DNA from: Chiridota heheva
Taxonomy: Eukaryota > Echinodermata > Holothuroidea > Apodida > Chiridotidae
Direction of reading: 5' to 3'
Length of the DNA: 64,000 nt
Assembly (NCBI GenBank): GCA_020152595.1
Contig: JAIGNY010004479.1
Span: forward strand, 118,501 to 182,500
The notes under the pieces are model-generated. The model saw only the letters and a list, made by a program, of their open reading frames with translations. It was not told where the DNA came from and searched no databases. How positions within the stretch are numbered: position 1 is the stretch's first letter; each line of letters opens with the position of its first letter. Positions 48,736 to 59,839 of the stretch are shown one piece after another. Position numbers and translations under genes: made by a program.

Positions 48736-49421
48736 AAACTGAAAAAAATGACTTTGAACTCATTTCGATCTGGGAATCTTACTTCCAATTATCCATATTT
48801 GTTTCTAATTGATTTTAAATGCAGTTGAAAGACAAACATCAAGAAACAAAACCCATTATTACCAGCATATGGATCTATTCTTTTCTTCAGCCATTTTTGG
48901 AAACAAGTCCTTCATAAATGCTAAACACAACTATTAATCATTTGTGTAATGTGTATATGATAAACAGTGCATACTATATTAATACCAGCAAAGGCACCAC
49001 ATACATACTTGTATATTTCAATATTCTAAAGGTCTCATTTTATGTACAGACTGAAATGAAATAACTGCCATAGCCCATTTTTTCAACACAAATTGTATAA
49101 TCAAATACAGCTGTTGTTTATTGTGAATAGGCCTGTATCCACAATTTCTATACATCCTCATTATCAACGGCATAATACAACATAGTCATTATACTCTGGT
49201 CTATACAATAAGTATTTAAACATTCCGAAGTGCTAATTGGATGAGCAGCAGTAAAATGAGAGAGTAAGATACTGTAAGACATTAATATCAAATACTAGTC
49301 TATCATCAAGAGGTTTTTAAGGGAAGGATGGAAGCATTGCAACAAAGGATGAAAAATAAAAATGCCAGAAGGAATGAATCATCCAACCTACATGTAGAAG
49401 TTCCATTAACAAATAGGGTTA

Positions 49422-49785
49422 TCATGATATATCAGATATCTTGATATCGTGATATTGTTTATTCCGTGATATTACAAACACCCTGACCAACATATCGGGA
49501 TAAGTCATTTTCACATGTAAGCTGCATTTTAAAGCAAAAACTTACAAACAAAATTAAGCAAATATTTCAAATTAATGATATTCTAACATGACATTTTCAG
49601 TAAATCTAGATTTTGTTAATGCTTCCCTTCCTTAAATTTTAAATTTTACTTAAAAATTGAAATCTGCATGCTTAAAAACCAAGCAGTTTCCGAAATTAAT
49701 AATAATGATAGATATCACGATATGGTGATATATCATGATATTTTGTCCACAATAATCTGTTTGTGATTTACCTATCATGACAATC
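49422..49785. mobile_element. MITE-like element with gatatcgtgatat termini
   Basis: The left end gggttatcatgatatatcag and the right end tatcatgatattttg ... tatcatgacaatctt are inverted relatives. Clusters of gatatcgtgatattg and gatatcacgatatggtgata lie just inside each end. The interior is non-coding. Confidence 0.5.
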
Positions 49786-50043
49786 TTATTACCAAACTAA
49801 TAAATTATTGTTCAGCATACTGAACTACTGTAATAGCTTGGTACTTGGTAGATGCTTCAAGGGGATCAATTGACTTACAGTACCTAATAACTCATTTCAT
49901 AAAGAAGTACTAAATGTAGAGATTGTAAAGGCTTAAACTGCATGTGGAATCCATCATGTAGAATACCTATAATCCTTGCACAAACTAAATGAATCAAGTC
50001 TGCTGACTATAACTCATTTAAATTTTGGAGAAATTTGAGGAAG

Positions 50044-52740
50044 TTTGTTTGTTTGTTTGATGATAGCTTAACGGCACCACGACAACGAGAGTCAAATTGT
50101 ACCTGAGAGGTTAGATCATTCCAGAGGTAGGAAGGAAAGAAAACAGGTGGAGATTGAGGGAGGCACGAGAACTGAAAGCCAGAATTCTGGGATCAAGAGA
50201 GGAGGTGCATGGGTGAAAAAAACAAAGTAGAGAAGGAAGGGGAGGGGGGGAGGAGGACTTAATATGGTTGTAGAGGGAAGTATGATGAAGGAGATAATTT
50301 TATTTGGAGGGTTTTTCTGGAAGAGCTCAGCTATTGAGTTTTGGGAGCGAGTTAAGCTCTGGGAAGGTTGTACAGGAGGCAAGCAAGGAAAAGGTTATGT
50401 ACTGTGAGGGTGCAATGGCAATTGTTGCAGAGGGTTGGGGGAGCCAATAAGGAGGTGGGAGTGAGTGAGGTGGGTGTGACCTATTCTAAGACAGGTAATA
50501 TGAATGTTGTCGACACAGGAGAGGTAGTGGATAGTGGGTTTAATCGGAATGGTGGGCTGGATGATGTGGAGTTTGTTATCAATTTGGGAGTCCCATGAGG
50601 TTTGCCAGCAGTCACAAACAGGGAAAGTGATAAGTGGTTTGATGTCAGGAAGGGTTTTGGGAAATGGGGTAGGGGGAGGTTGAGGGCAAGCTTAGCAGCT
50701 GCATTAGCCCTGTTATTGCCAGGGATGCCAACATGGCAGGGTATCCAGAAGAAAAGAATACTTTTCCTGCAAAGGGTGGGCAAAAGGAGCTTATGGAGGA
50801 GGTGGGATGTGGGGTTATCCCATTTAAGATTGAGTAAAGAGGTAAGGACAGCCTTGGAGTCAGAGAAGATGACAAAGTGGCAGAGCACAGAGTACTCAAT
50901 AAATTTGAGGGCGAGGAGGATGGCCTTGGCCGAGAAGATGGATGAGTAGTCGGGAAGCCTGCTACTGAGGGTGATGTCTTGATGACGGCAGCAGCAGCTG
51001 TCTTGTCACCTTCCTTGGAGCCATCAGTATAGATGGAGGTGTAGTTTGTGAGTTTGTCATTTATTTGGTTGTGGAGAATGATGAAGAGGTTAGGGTGGGT
51101 TTGGGTTTTGCAATGAGTGGAGAGGCCCAGGTGGATAGAAGGGAGGGGAGTGGCCCAGGGAGGAAAAGTGGGCCAGGAGAAGGTGCCAAGAGAGGCGGGG
51201 TTGATGCCGAGATGGAAGAGGTCTGATTCGATGCGTAAGCTGAAGGGAGGGGATAGGGTTTTATTCCTTTCAAAGAGGGTGGAGAAATTGGGGTACCTAA
51301 TGAGGTTGTAAACAGGGTTCTAGGTGTTGGTGAGGACTCTAAAAGCATAGGAGAGGCTAAGCTTTCTACACCTTAGCAGAAAGGGGGATATGTTGGCTTC
51401 AACATGAAGGCTGGTGATTGGGGAGGTCCTGTAGGCACCCAGACAAAGCCTGAGAGCTTCATTTTGGATGGTGTTGATGTACTGTAGTTCAGGTAAGAGT
51501 TGTGAGCGACACTGTAGACAATATTGCCATACTCAAGCTTGGCACAAATGGTGAGCCTGAAGATTTTGAGGAGAGCATGACGGTTAATACCCCAAGTCAT
51601 GTTGAAGAGGAGGCAGAGAAAGTTGAGGGAGCTGTTGCATTTCTGTTTCAGATTGGTGATGAGTTGTTTGTAGGAGAGCTTGGGGTCTAGAGTTAAACCC
51701 AGGAACTTCGTGTGTTCAACTTTAGGTATGCAATTGCTATTGAGCACAAGGTTCGGGTTGGGGTGGAGAGGTTGTTGAAATGACAGAAGTGCATGCAGAC
51801 TGTCTTGTCTTTAGAGAATTTAAAACCGTTATTGTTGCACCAGACTTGCAGCTGGTTAAGGCTGAGTTGGAGCCTATTTTCGACAAGAGGGAAGCTAGGG
51901 AGGAGTAGAAGATGGTAAAGTTGTCCATGTAGAGGGTACGTTTGAAGTTGGGGCCAAGGTTGTCCACAATGTTGTTAATGCTCAAGTCGAAGAGAGCGGG
52001 GGAGAGGATACTGCCCTGGGGGACGCTCTCTTTTTGGGGGTAGGGGTTGGAGAGGGTGTGTCCAATACAAACTTGGAACTGCCTGGGTGAGAAAAAGTTT
52101 TTAAAGATGGGAAAGTGGCCTCTGAGGCCAATAAGTGTAAAGTTTGCAGATAATGTTGTATTTCCAAGTAGTGTCAAAAACTTTCTTAAGGTTGAAAAAG
52201 ATGGCAATGAGGTGTTCCTTTTTTGCAAAGGACTTCTTAATAGTGGTGTCGAGCGTAATTAACTGGTCTAGGGTATTGCAACATTTCCGGAAGCCACTTT
52301 GGTGAGGGGAGAGGATTCTGTTGGTCTCAAGAAACCAGTTTAGTCTCTGGTTAATGATCCTTTCCATAATTTTACAGAGACAGCAGGTGAGGGCGATGGG
52401 GTGGTAGCTGGAGGAATTGGTACTGTCCTTCCCCAGTTTAGGGACGGGGGTGACAATAGCTGTCCTCCAGATAGGGGTAAAGGAATGGAGGACCAAATGT
52501 GGTTGAGGATGGTGAGTAGGGTAGTGGTGGCCTTGGTGGGGAGGTGTTTCAGAACTGGTAGGGGATGTTATCTGGGCCCTTGGAGGTGCAGCAAGCGTCG
52601 TAGATGGCTTGGTTTAATTCAGAAAGGGTGAGAGGGGTGTTGTAGCTCTCGGAGTTGTCGGAGGGAAAGGTGATACTCCGGGCCTTATCACGAGCTTTTT
52701 TGGTTTTAAAAGCATTTGGGTAGTTTTTAACTTAATAATC
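50044..52740 (-). mobile_element. I/Nimb-like non-LTR retrotransposon, degenerate, with RT and RNase H
   Basis: Read on the minus strand from about 52740: RT fingers (TPVPKLGKDSTNSSSYHPIA), then HQSGFRKCCNTLDQL, the QGSILSP block, and a decayed catalytic motif YMDN in place of the usual Y/FADD. The thumb region follows (KFLGLTLDPKL). An RNase H domain comes next, with SIYTDGSK, FSDSKAVL and HVGIPGNNRAN (last Asp changed to Asn). A knuckle CNNCHCTLTVHN follows. The 3' end is CGTTGTCGTGGTGCCGTTAA and a (CAAA)n run at 50044-50060, as in I/Nimb elements. Several frameshifts and the lost catalytic residues mean it is a 5'-truncated fossil. It lies in intron 2, opposite in orientation to nothing else nearby and on the gene's own strand. 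Confidence 0.8.
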
Positions 52741-52749
52741 TTGATTAGC

Positions 52750-53030
52750 CTCATAAATGAAATACCTTATATAGATACAGAACACAGAAAATGATAGTAT
52801 AGTAAGCAATTGTCCTGTTTGGCTAATGACTGGTCCTTATCAGTCAGAATAAGCTTCATTCTGAGATGTATGATTATAGCTAAAATCCCAGAGCTTCTTC
52901 ACCAGGAGATTGAGCATTTGGCCCCTGGACTCCACACTGAAAAGACGCAGGGCTTTGCACGCGCATTAATGTGCTCCTCGACAAGTCTAGCACCCTGCCC
53001 CTTTTTATATCAAGTTAGGGGTCTGTGAAT
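52750..53030. repeat. Dispersed ~270-bp repeat, partner of 46440-46712
   Basis: Second copy of the family, 280 bp from exon 2 and directly adjacent to the 5' end of the I/Nimb LINE remnant. Confidence 0.65.
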
Positions 53031-53311
53031 GAGTTGTTATGCCTTCAACAACATTATTTATATTTCTTTCCTTTCTGCTATTTTATTGGCAGTTGCATAA
53101 TTTGTAATTATCTTCTTCTTTACAGGTTTACACAAGTTGTTAACAACGAATGAATCTATCCATAACCATGACAACATATCAAAATAAAGGTATCAAACGA
53201 AAAGGTCAAGCTTTTCAGCAAATTTGTCACTTGGTTGTGTCTTTTAAAACAACATTATACTTCAATTTAAAAAGTATAGTTTTATGATCTTAAATAAACA
53301 TAAAATCTTAC

Positions 53312-53413
53312 CACATGAACAGCATATAAAACAGTTGGTGTGATATAAATTGCCCATGGCTTGACATGCCTGTCCTGAACCAGTTACTTTCTTGCTACAC
53401 TTGACACAAAAAC
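53312..53413 (-). CDS. Ajuba-like gene, coding exon 2 (LIM1, first finger)
   Basis: 102 nt encoding residues 112 (split codon) to 145 plus one base. It carries the first zinc finger of LIM1: C114-x2-C117, H136-x2-C139, C142 and C145, with the family signature ACQAMGNLYH. The acceptor is TTGCAG and the donor GTAAGA; phase 1 on both sides. Exon 1 ends ...DDF-G and this exon continues the G-F-C-V-K-C frame without a break. The zinc-binding pattern and near-invariant residues make the exon secure. Confidence 0.93.
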
Positions 53414-53419
53414 CTGCAA

Positions 53420-54390
53420 GAAAATGGTACAGTAGACTGTTTAATCATGTGTACAGAGAAAGAAAATCAGGGGGAATATGAGGCAAATGAAGAGACTGAA
53501 GTACAAGGTGTCTTGTATTGCTACTAAGTCGTTCCTTCAATATGAAGCAAAAGAAGTCTCAATAAAAGTGTCTTTCTCCAGTTTGTCCTTCAATTTGAAG
53601 CAAAAAGAAGTCTCAATATTAGTTTAAAGTTTCTCTGATTTGTGCATTTCATATTAGTTTAAAGGTTTAACATTTGCTAAATTGCTTTCAAATTTTAATC
53701 AAACTAAAAAGCTATGAAAGAAGCAAGTAAATTCCATTAATAAATTGTCCATTTTAGAGTTTTTTGTTGTTGTTGTATTTTAGGCTTAAATACATGTACA
53801 TACAGTTGTATACTAATTTGTGATATGTGTATGGCCAACCTTAGTTTTTTTTCTTATGTAAATCCTTCGACATATCATAATTCTTTTAAGTGGTGCAGTA
53901 AATTATGACGAACAAAATTGAGTCTTCACCATATCCCAATCAAGTACAAGCAGGAATATCATTTTAATCATTTCCAGACTTGATACATTTTACATCATTT
54001 TGCTGCAATAATTTCATGAATCTTTTCCTTTTAAAGACAATGAATCAACCAAATCTTTCACATACCATTTGGGCTTCACCTCATCCATAGCATCAACATA
54101 TGATGCTATGTTCATTATTCTGTCATCACTTCCGTGATGACAGAATAATGAACTTGAAATAAAATGTAGGTGGCATCTTGATGACAAAGATATCATAAAA
54201 ATCATAAAAGCCTGAAAAACCCAATATTGATAGGATTATAAAATGGTCATTTCTTCAACTACGAATGTCCAAAAGGTTTTCTACTGTATATCAGTTAAAA
54301 GTTTAATCTGCCATATATCACAAACAAAATAAATATTTTCAAAGATTATAGACTGTTCTTCTTAGAATTTGATGCTTTTACTTTAAGCAT
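53420..54390. other. Intron 1 sequence, no gene seen
   Basis: AT-rich. Contains a small inverted repeat at about 54108-54150 (tgttcattattctgtcatca against tgatgacagaataatgaact) with the loop cttccg. No coding. Confidence 0.5.
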
Positions 54391-54394
54391 AAAT

Positions 54395-54520
54395 CCCAGA
54401 GCAACCAAAATTTGTATTGTGGCAACCATAATTTTTGCTGAGTCTGCTCGCCATACAACCAATTATCGGCACAGTTTGTATTAAACAAATGAATTTAAAA
54501 TTCTCATGTGGACAAGTTCA
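54395..54520. repeat. Dispersed repeat with caaccaaaat motif, partner of 37490-37745
   Basis: The wording gagcaaccaaaatttg ... ggcaaccataatttttg ... tacaaccaattatcggcaca ... gtttgtattaaa follows the intron 3 copy. It ends about 60 bp from the donor of exon 1. Confidence 0.45.
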
Positions 54521-54581
54521 CCCTCAGGGTAATTTTTTTAACCCTGCCTTGTAGCCAGAATGAAGAAAATGGCCACCTTAC

Positions 54582-54915
54582 CAAAATCATCCCCCTCAGG
54601 GTTCTCAGCCATCTCCTCCTCCAGCTGCTGCGTCAGCTCATCCACCTTCTTCTCCGCCTCTGATGGACCCCACCGCTTAGGAACCGTCTCATACCTCAAA
54701 AGGGGGTTCTTGCCAGGCCCTACAGGTGACCGTTTGGACTTGGCTCCAAGATTGAGTTGTTGCATTTGAGATGTGGGAGCACTTGCCCGTTGAGGTTGAG
54801 GCACGGTTCCTTTACTTGGAGCTGTCATTATTTTAACTGGTCTGCCATTTGAATTAATGTCATTGGGTCTTTGAACTTGTCTTGTGTTCATAGGATATTT
54901 CCGTACATCAGCCAT
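54582..54915 (-). CDS. Ajuba-like gene, coding exon 1 (N-terminal region)
   Basis: Encodes residues 1-111 and the first base of codon 112. The start ATG at 54915 sits in a favourable context (ATCAAAATGG) and is preceded by an in-frame TGA at 54931-54933, so this is the first codon of this reading frame unless a 5' exon joins in between. The region is basic and Pro/Gln/Ser-rich up to about residue 80. It then becomes an acidic, probably helical linker (GPSEAEKKVDELTQQLEEEM, about 83-102) of the type that precedes LIM1 in zyxin/Ajuba proteins. It is much shorter than the several-hundred-residue pre-LIM regions of vertebrate Ajuba and LIMD1. Donor is G|GTAAGG. A pyrimidine-rich stretch ending in AAAG at 54939-54957 could be an acceptor for a non-coding 5' exon. 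Confidence 0.9.
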
Positions 54916-55074
54916 TTTGATGCAGATTTTTCAGATACCTTTCAAGAAAAAAAGAAGATTTTACTCCTAATTAACTTTAAGACATTTTGAATTTTTTCAA
55001 ATTTTTGTTAAACTTACTAAAAAGAGGATGATTTTCACAAACAGAACATTCACAAAAGTACGGAACAATAACAT

Positions 55075-55510
55075 CATGTCATGCAATATGACAGCGTTTC
55101 TTAATAGGCAGCCCGCAAGCCAAATCTGGCCCGCCAGACAATCCAATCTGGCCTGTGAACAATAGTCGTAGTGGGAAAAAAATCTGAATGAGATCAGTAA
55201 AAATCCCAAATATATATATTTTGAGTTTTTCTAGGCAGATCTGCGCACTATAACATTGCGGCTTATAAAGCAAAATGTTATCCTTAGTGCTGTTATAAAA
55301 TGTGCAGACTCGCGGCTTGTCAAAGGAAGGCTGATAAGAGAACCGCCGATATCTGGCATACATCCTTCTTATTGCGCGCGCTCTCAGCTTGTTTGTATTC
55401 AGAGATTGTTTTGACGGATTTTGTTTGTCAAGTTACGCTGGTTTTGTCATGCGATTGGCCCATGGCCTGAGGCTGTTGTGAAATGATGGCCCTTGAGAAA
55501 AAATGATTAA
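55075..55510. mobile_element. hAT-derived remnant (ggcccgc-type ends)
   Basis: gcccgcaagccaaatctggc and cccgccagac at 55110-55140, and the inverse-like ggcccatggcctgaggctg ... gatggcccttgagaa at 55457-55500, resemble the GC-rich sub-terminal ends of hAT elements found in many animals. The interior is non-coding. No target duplication was identified. Confidence 0.4.
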
Positions 55511-55764
55511 TTAAGAAGCCTTGCCATATGGGTAATGTTGAGAGTGAGAAAAGAATGTATACATGTACAGTATATGGTCAATCTTGATAATGATATTGTA
55601 CCGTTTATCTGTAATGGATAATCATGTACTGTACATAAAATACATCTTCTAAATGATTGGTTTATCAAGTTTTAGGGTCTGTGAGTGCAAGGAACTTGCC
55701 AAGAGCTCAAAATGTAGTTGGTGATTTTGGTAAATTGGTAAAAAGATAACTGTTGCTAAGCTGA

Positions 55765-56025
55765 AATATCCACTTTTGTCATTGCCATACACACCAGTGC
55801 AGCTGAAATGTCCACTTTGTCATTTCCACACACACACACCAGTGCAGCTGAAATGTCCACTTTGTCATTGCCACACACACACACCAGTGCAGCTGAAATG
55901 TCCACTTTGTCATTGCCACACACACACACCAGTGCAGCTGAAATGTCCACTTTGTCATTGCCACACACACACACCAGTGCAGCTGAAATGTCCACTTTGT
56001 CATTGCCACACACACACCAGTGCAG
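55765..56025. repeat. 45-bp tandem array, about 6 copies
   Basis: The unit reads agtgcagctgaaatgtccac then tttgtcattgcc and a (CA)n stretch. It is open in several frames, again because 45 is a multiple of three. Confidence 0.93.
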
Positions 56026-56219
56026 CCTGGGATTTAGTTTAATTTACACTTTTAGGCACATGCCAGGGAAAGCACAAGTAAGTCACCTTTGACTTATTTT
56101 CAGTGTGGACTGTGGACCCAAGGAATTTGCCAGGACGGGAATGATGGGAAGGATACACCTGAAGGTGACACTAACACTATTATAAAAAGGGGAGTTACAA
56201 ATGAACGCTTCTTGAGACA

Positions 56220-56430
56220 GAAATATAGAAAATTACATTCTTGAGTTGTTAAAAATTACAATTTTTGAGTTGTTCTCTCTTTCATACAAGTACATCACAA
56301 CTTTTTCATACATTAAGAAAAATTTAAACTTTGATTAGTCATATCACAGAAACTACATGTGCCTAATTTAAAAACTACAGTACCGTGTTCAGAATTTAAA
56401 GATCTTTGTGGTGCATATAAAATATCTTTA
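56220..56430. repeat. Dispersed ~220-bp repeat, copy 3 of 3
   Basis: Same family and orientation as 5790-6015 and 38250-38470, in the 5' flank of the gene. It is followed by a block (56430-56540) resembling the palindromic repeat family. Confidence 0.5.
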
Positions 56431-56666
56431 AGGAGATAGTCAAGTTCTTAGTAAAACGACTGAAAGCAGACTATATATTGTGACATCACATCTTTACATT
56501 CTTCAAAGTCATTATGTATTTTATTATATGTTTACCTGAGATTTTCTTGCTTAAATTCAATAACACTTTAATGTGACATTGCATACTCACTTGAATCAAA
56601 ATATGTACATGTATGTATCCTATTATACTTTTTCTTAAGATTTTGTGGCTTATAAAGCATAGTATG

Positions 56667-56668
<2 letters not shown>

Positions 56669-56695
<27 letters not shown>
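56669..56695. repeat. Poly(A) run
   Basis: Uninterrupted run of about 27 A. It may be the tail of a retroposed sequence or a slippage-grown homopolymer. Confidence 0.85.
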
Positions 56696-56702
<7 letters not shown>

Positions 56703-56979
56703 AAGCTTATAATTCTTTAGAGTTTGATGAAAAAAATTCAATTTGTAAAAAAATGCTTCTAAAGGCATAAATTTTCATTAAAATGCATTACAAATTGTTG
56801 ATAAAGTATTAAAGGATGCTTACTTTCCAGTCCCCACACCAGTCATTGCTTCATACAGTAGATTAACTTTAAGTGGTAAAATCCTAGTATAGCGCTAAAT
56901 CACTATAGCCTCCACCTATCCGTGCAACTGATATCAAAGTCGTAAAATAAACTTGTTTAAAGTTACCAGACATAAAGCT

Positions 56980-58275
56980 TCTGCAATTAACTAGCAATGC
57001 ACACTACAAAGCTTAATCTGCAACACTTCCTCACTGACCTGTGCATGATAACCACTGTTTGAAGGTGTTTGCACGGTAATCAACCAGAACCAGCTCTGTG
57101 TTGTTGGAATTACAGCAATTCCTCTGCTTCAGGATTTAACTAGCGATGCACACTACAAAGTTTAATCTGCAACACTTCCTCACTGACCTGTGCATGATAA
57201 CCACTGTTTGGAGGTGTTTGCATAGTAATCTTCCAGAACCAGCTCTGTGTTGTTGGAATTACAGCAATTTCTCTGCTTCAGGAATCTGCTTCAGGAATTA
57301 ACTAGCGATGCACACTACACAGTTTAATTTGCAACACTTCCTCGCTGACCCGTTTGTGTGCATGATAACCACTGTCTGCACGGTATTCAACCAGGACCAG
57401 CTCTGTGTTGTTGGAATTACAGCAATTCCTCTGCTTCAGGAATTAACTAGCGATGCACACTACAAATTTTAATCTGCAACACTTCCTCGCTGACCCGTTT
57501 GTGTGCATGATAACCACTGTCTGCACGGTATTCAACCAGGACCAGCTCTGTGTTGTTGGAATTACAGCAATTCCTCTGCTTCAGGAATTAACTAGCGATG
57601 CACACTACAAAGTTTAATCTGCAACACTTCCTCGCTGACCCGTTTGTGTGCATGATAACCACTGTCTGCACGGTATTCAACCAGGACCAGCTCTGTGTTG
57701 TTGGAATTACAGCAATTCCTCTGCTTCAGGAATTAACTAGCGATGCACACTACACACTTTAATTTGCAACACTTCCTCGCTGACCCGTTTGTGTGCATGA
57801 TAACCACTGTCTGCACGGTATTCAACCAGGACCAGCTCCGTGTTGTTGGAATTACAGCAATTCCTCTGCTTCAGGAATTAACTAGCGATGCACACTACAC
57901 AGTTTAATCTGCAACACTTCCTCGCTGACCCGTTTGTGTGCATGATAACCACTGTCTGCACGGTATTCAACCAGGACCAGCTCTGTGTTGTTGGAATTAC
58001 AACAATTCCTCTGCTTCAGGAATTAACTAGCGATGCACACTACAAAGTTTAATCTGCAACACTTCCTCGCTGACCCGTTTGTGTGCATGATAACCACTGT
58101 CTGCACGGTATTCAACCAGGACCAGCTCTGTGTTGTTGGAATTACAACAATTCCTCTGCTTCAGGATTTAACTAGCGATGCACACTACAAAGTTTAATCT
58201 GCAACACTTCCTCACTGACCTGTGCATGATAACCACTGTTTGGAGGAGTTTGCTCGATATTCAAACAGAACCAGC
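56980..58275. repeat. 145-bp tandem array, about 9 copies
   Basis: ttaactagcgatgcacacta recurs every 145 bp (57446, 57591, 57736, 57881, 58026, 58171). Earlier copies (56985-57310) are more variable in length. Each unit holds tgcaacacttcctc, gcatgataaccactgt and tgttgttggaattacagcaa. The central copies are almost identical; the outer ones diverge. Confidence 0.92.
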
Positions 58276-58279
58276 TCTG

Positions 58280-59835
58280 TGTTATTGTATTCTCTTTTAA
58301 TTTGGATTGAGTATTTCATTTTTGCTTTTAATAGTAGGGTTCAGATCTAGGCCTTTAGGATAAAGATATAAAATAACAAAGAATTTAAGATTTTCTGTTG
58401 AAGGAAATTTTATGTGTCCATGATCACTTCGGAAAAATCCAAAATGGGTTAATTGCCTAGTCTAAACCTATAGGCCTCGAGTTTAATGAAGTATGTTTAC
58501 CATGTGTTTCTTAGATTATCATTTGATTTAATTCCTGGACAATAAGTTTGGCATACAGTAACTGCAGAGTACAGTACCTCACGTTATTGAAGGATATTAC
58601 CATAGTTGGCTACATTGCTAAGATGTACCGGAAGAATAATAATGCATATTCGTTTGTTAAAATCAATCACTTTTGTACAAAGTCAATGAGTCTGAAGTAA
58701 ATTAACCCAATCCAGCGTGACTCTGGGGACTGACAATTTGGTACAATGATGCACATGTGAGTCACTATTTTATGTCAATCACTCACCTTTGACTGACATT
58801 GTCGGGGTAGTATGTAGGGGTGAGTCATACAACTGACAAGTAAATACCAGGCTTCAGCATAGACCTAATACCACTTCAGTAATTGCGCGTGGAGGGACAT
58901 TGACGGACCTCGACGCACCTCTTGTACTTCTGATGATGCACCAAATGTGTACTTTCACACACCCAATGATGAAACAAATTTTGGACATGACTTGACGGAC
59001 CTTTCCCGGAGGTTTTAGAATTGACAGGTGCATAATGAGTATAGGCCTATAGGTTGCCATAACGCTAGTACTACACCTGTATGCACAGCAACCTTATGAC
59101 TATCATTTATTTCTTGTTTCTCATACAGGTATGCCTATTATGACAAAAAAGGTGTAGGGGCCTAGGCATATATTATTAAGTCCAATTTAAAGCAAGGAAT
59201 TTGCGTTATTATTGATCAAATTATTGGAACAGTGAAATCTGATCTGGTACAGTGTTTTTTAAGAAAGCACGGTTCCGTGTAATAGTGGTAAAAAGTTTAA
59301 AATTTGACCCCGGTATCATAATCTCTTTTAATTAAACACTTTTACAAATCACATCTTATTTCGTGCTTTTGGTACACCTATCTGTATATCTATGACATGT
59401 ATGATCATAATATATCGGCTAATATAATACCACCGTACGCTTCAGCTAAACACTTCCGCCAGTCCGCCTACCGCTTACATAAAACACCCAAACAATTGAG
59501 CCTAGAATATAAAATTGCTGAGATCTGCATGATTTTCAAAACGAGCAAAGTTTACCCAACTTGCGTTAAAAATTGGAGAATAGAACTTGATTTTTCTCAC
59601 CTTTAAATTTAGGCTTTACTGATTGTGAGTCATTCTCCGGCATGCAATCTACGTACGTGCGTTTTACGCTTAGTTACGCTTGCGATAAATGCGCACACGC
59701 ACCGCGGCCCATTCTCTAGGAGTACGAATCTGTGTAGAGGCAGGAAAATTAGCAAATGAGTGTCCGGACTCTTAGGGGATATGGGTAGGCAATTACACCC
59801 ATTAATTATCTCACCACCCATATGCAATATGTGGC
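58280..59835. other. 5' flank of the LIM gene, no gene recognised
   Basis: AT-rich with scattered short frames that lack domain motifs. A promoter could lie here or further upstream, but no core element can be asserted. Slightly higher GC at 58880-58940 and 59640-59720. Confidence 0.45.
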
Positions 59836-59839
59836 GATT

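Larger units (their letters stand above)
6383..54915 (-). other. Gene span: Ajuba/LIMD1/WTIP-family LIM protein, 8 coding exons
   Basis: Eight coding exons on the minus strand join with perfect phase agreement: 334+102+68+63+131+52+69+516 = 1,335 nt, or 444 residues plus TGA. All introns are GT-AG. Domain order: short N-terminal region (1-112), LIM1 (114-166), LIM2 (179-230), LIM3 (239-300), Pro/Ser-rich tail (301-444). All zinc-ligand positions are occupied. The sequences GQACQAMGNLYH in LIM1, YSGFQQ between LIM1 and LIM2, and [14 protein letters not shown] in LIM2 are typical of Ajuba/LIMD1/WTIP rather than zyxin/LPP/TRIP6. The family links adherens junctions and actin to Hippo signalling (LATS/Warts inhibition) and also enters nuclei and P-bodies; that is family knowledge, not seen here. 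Introns are 1.2, 15.3, 2.0, 2.3, 9.9, 13.7 and 2.9 kb, filled with minisatellites and transposons. Which of the three vertebrate paralogues is closest cannot be decided; it may be the single invertebrate orthologue (Jub). Confidence 0.92.

Noticed and set aside
50645-50949. Plus-strand frames within the LINE at 50-52 kb
   Set aside because: They are antisense to the RT and RNase H reading frames on the minus strand and show no domain of their own.
54538-54581. Extension of exon 1 reading to a stop at 54538 (intronless 125-residue protein)
   Set aside because: A strong donor (G|GTAAGG) lies at the point where LIM-family similarity continues in exon 2 in the matching phase; the extra 13 residues have no family match.
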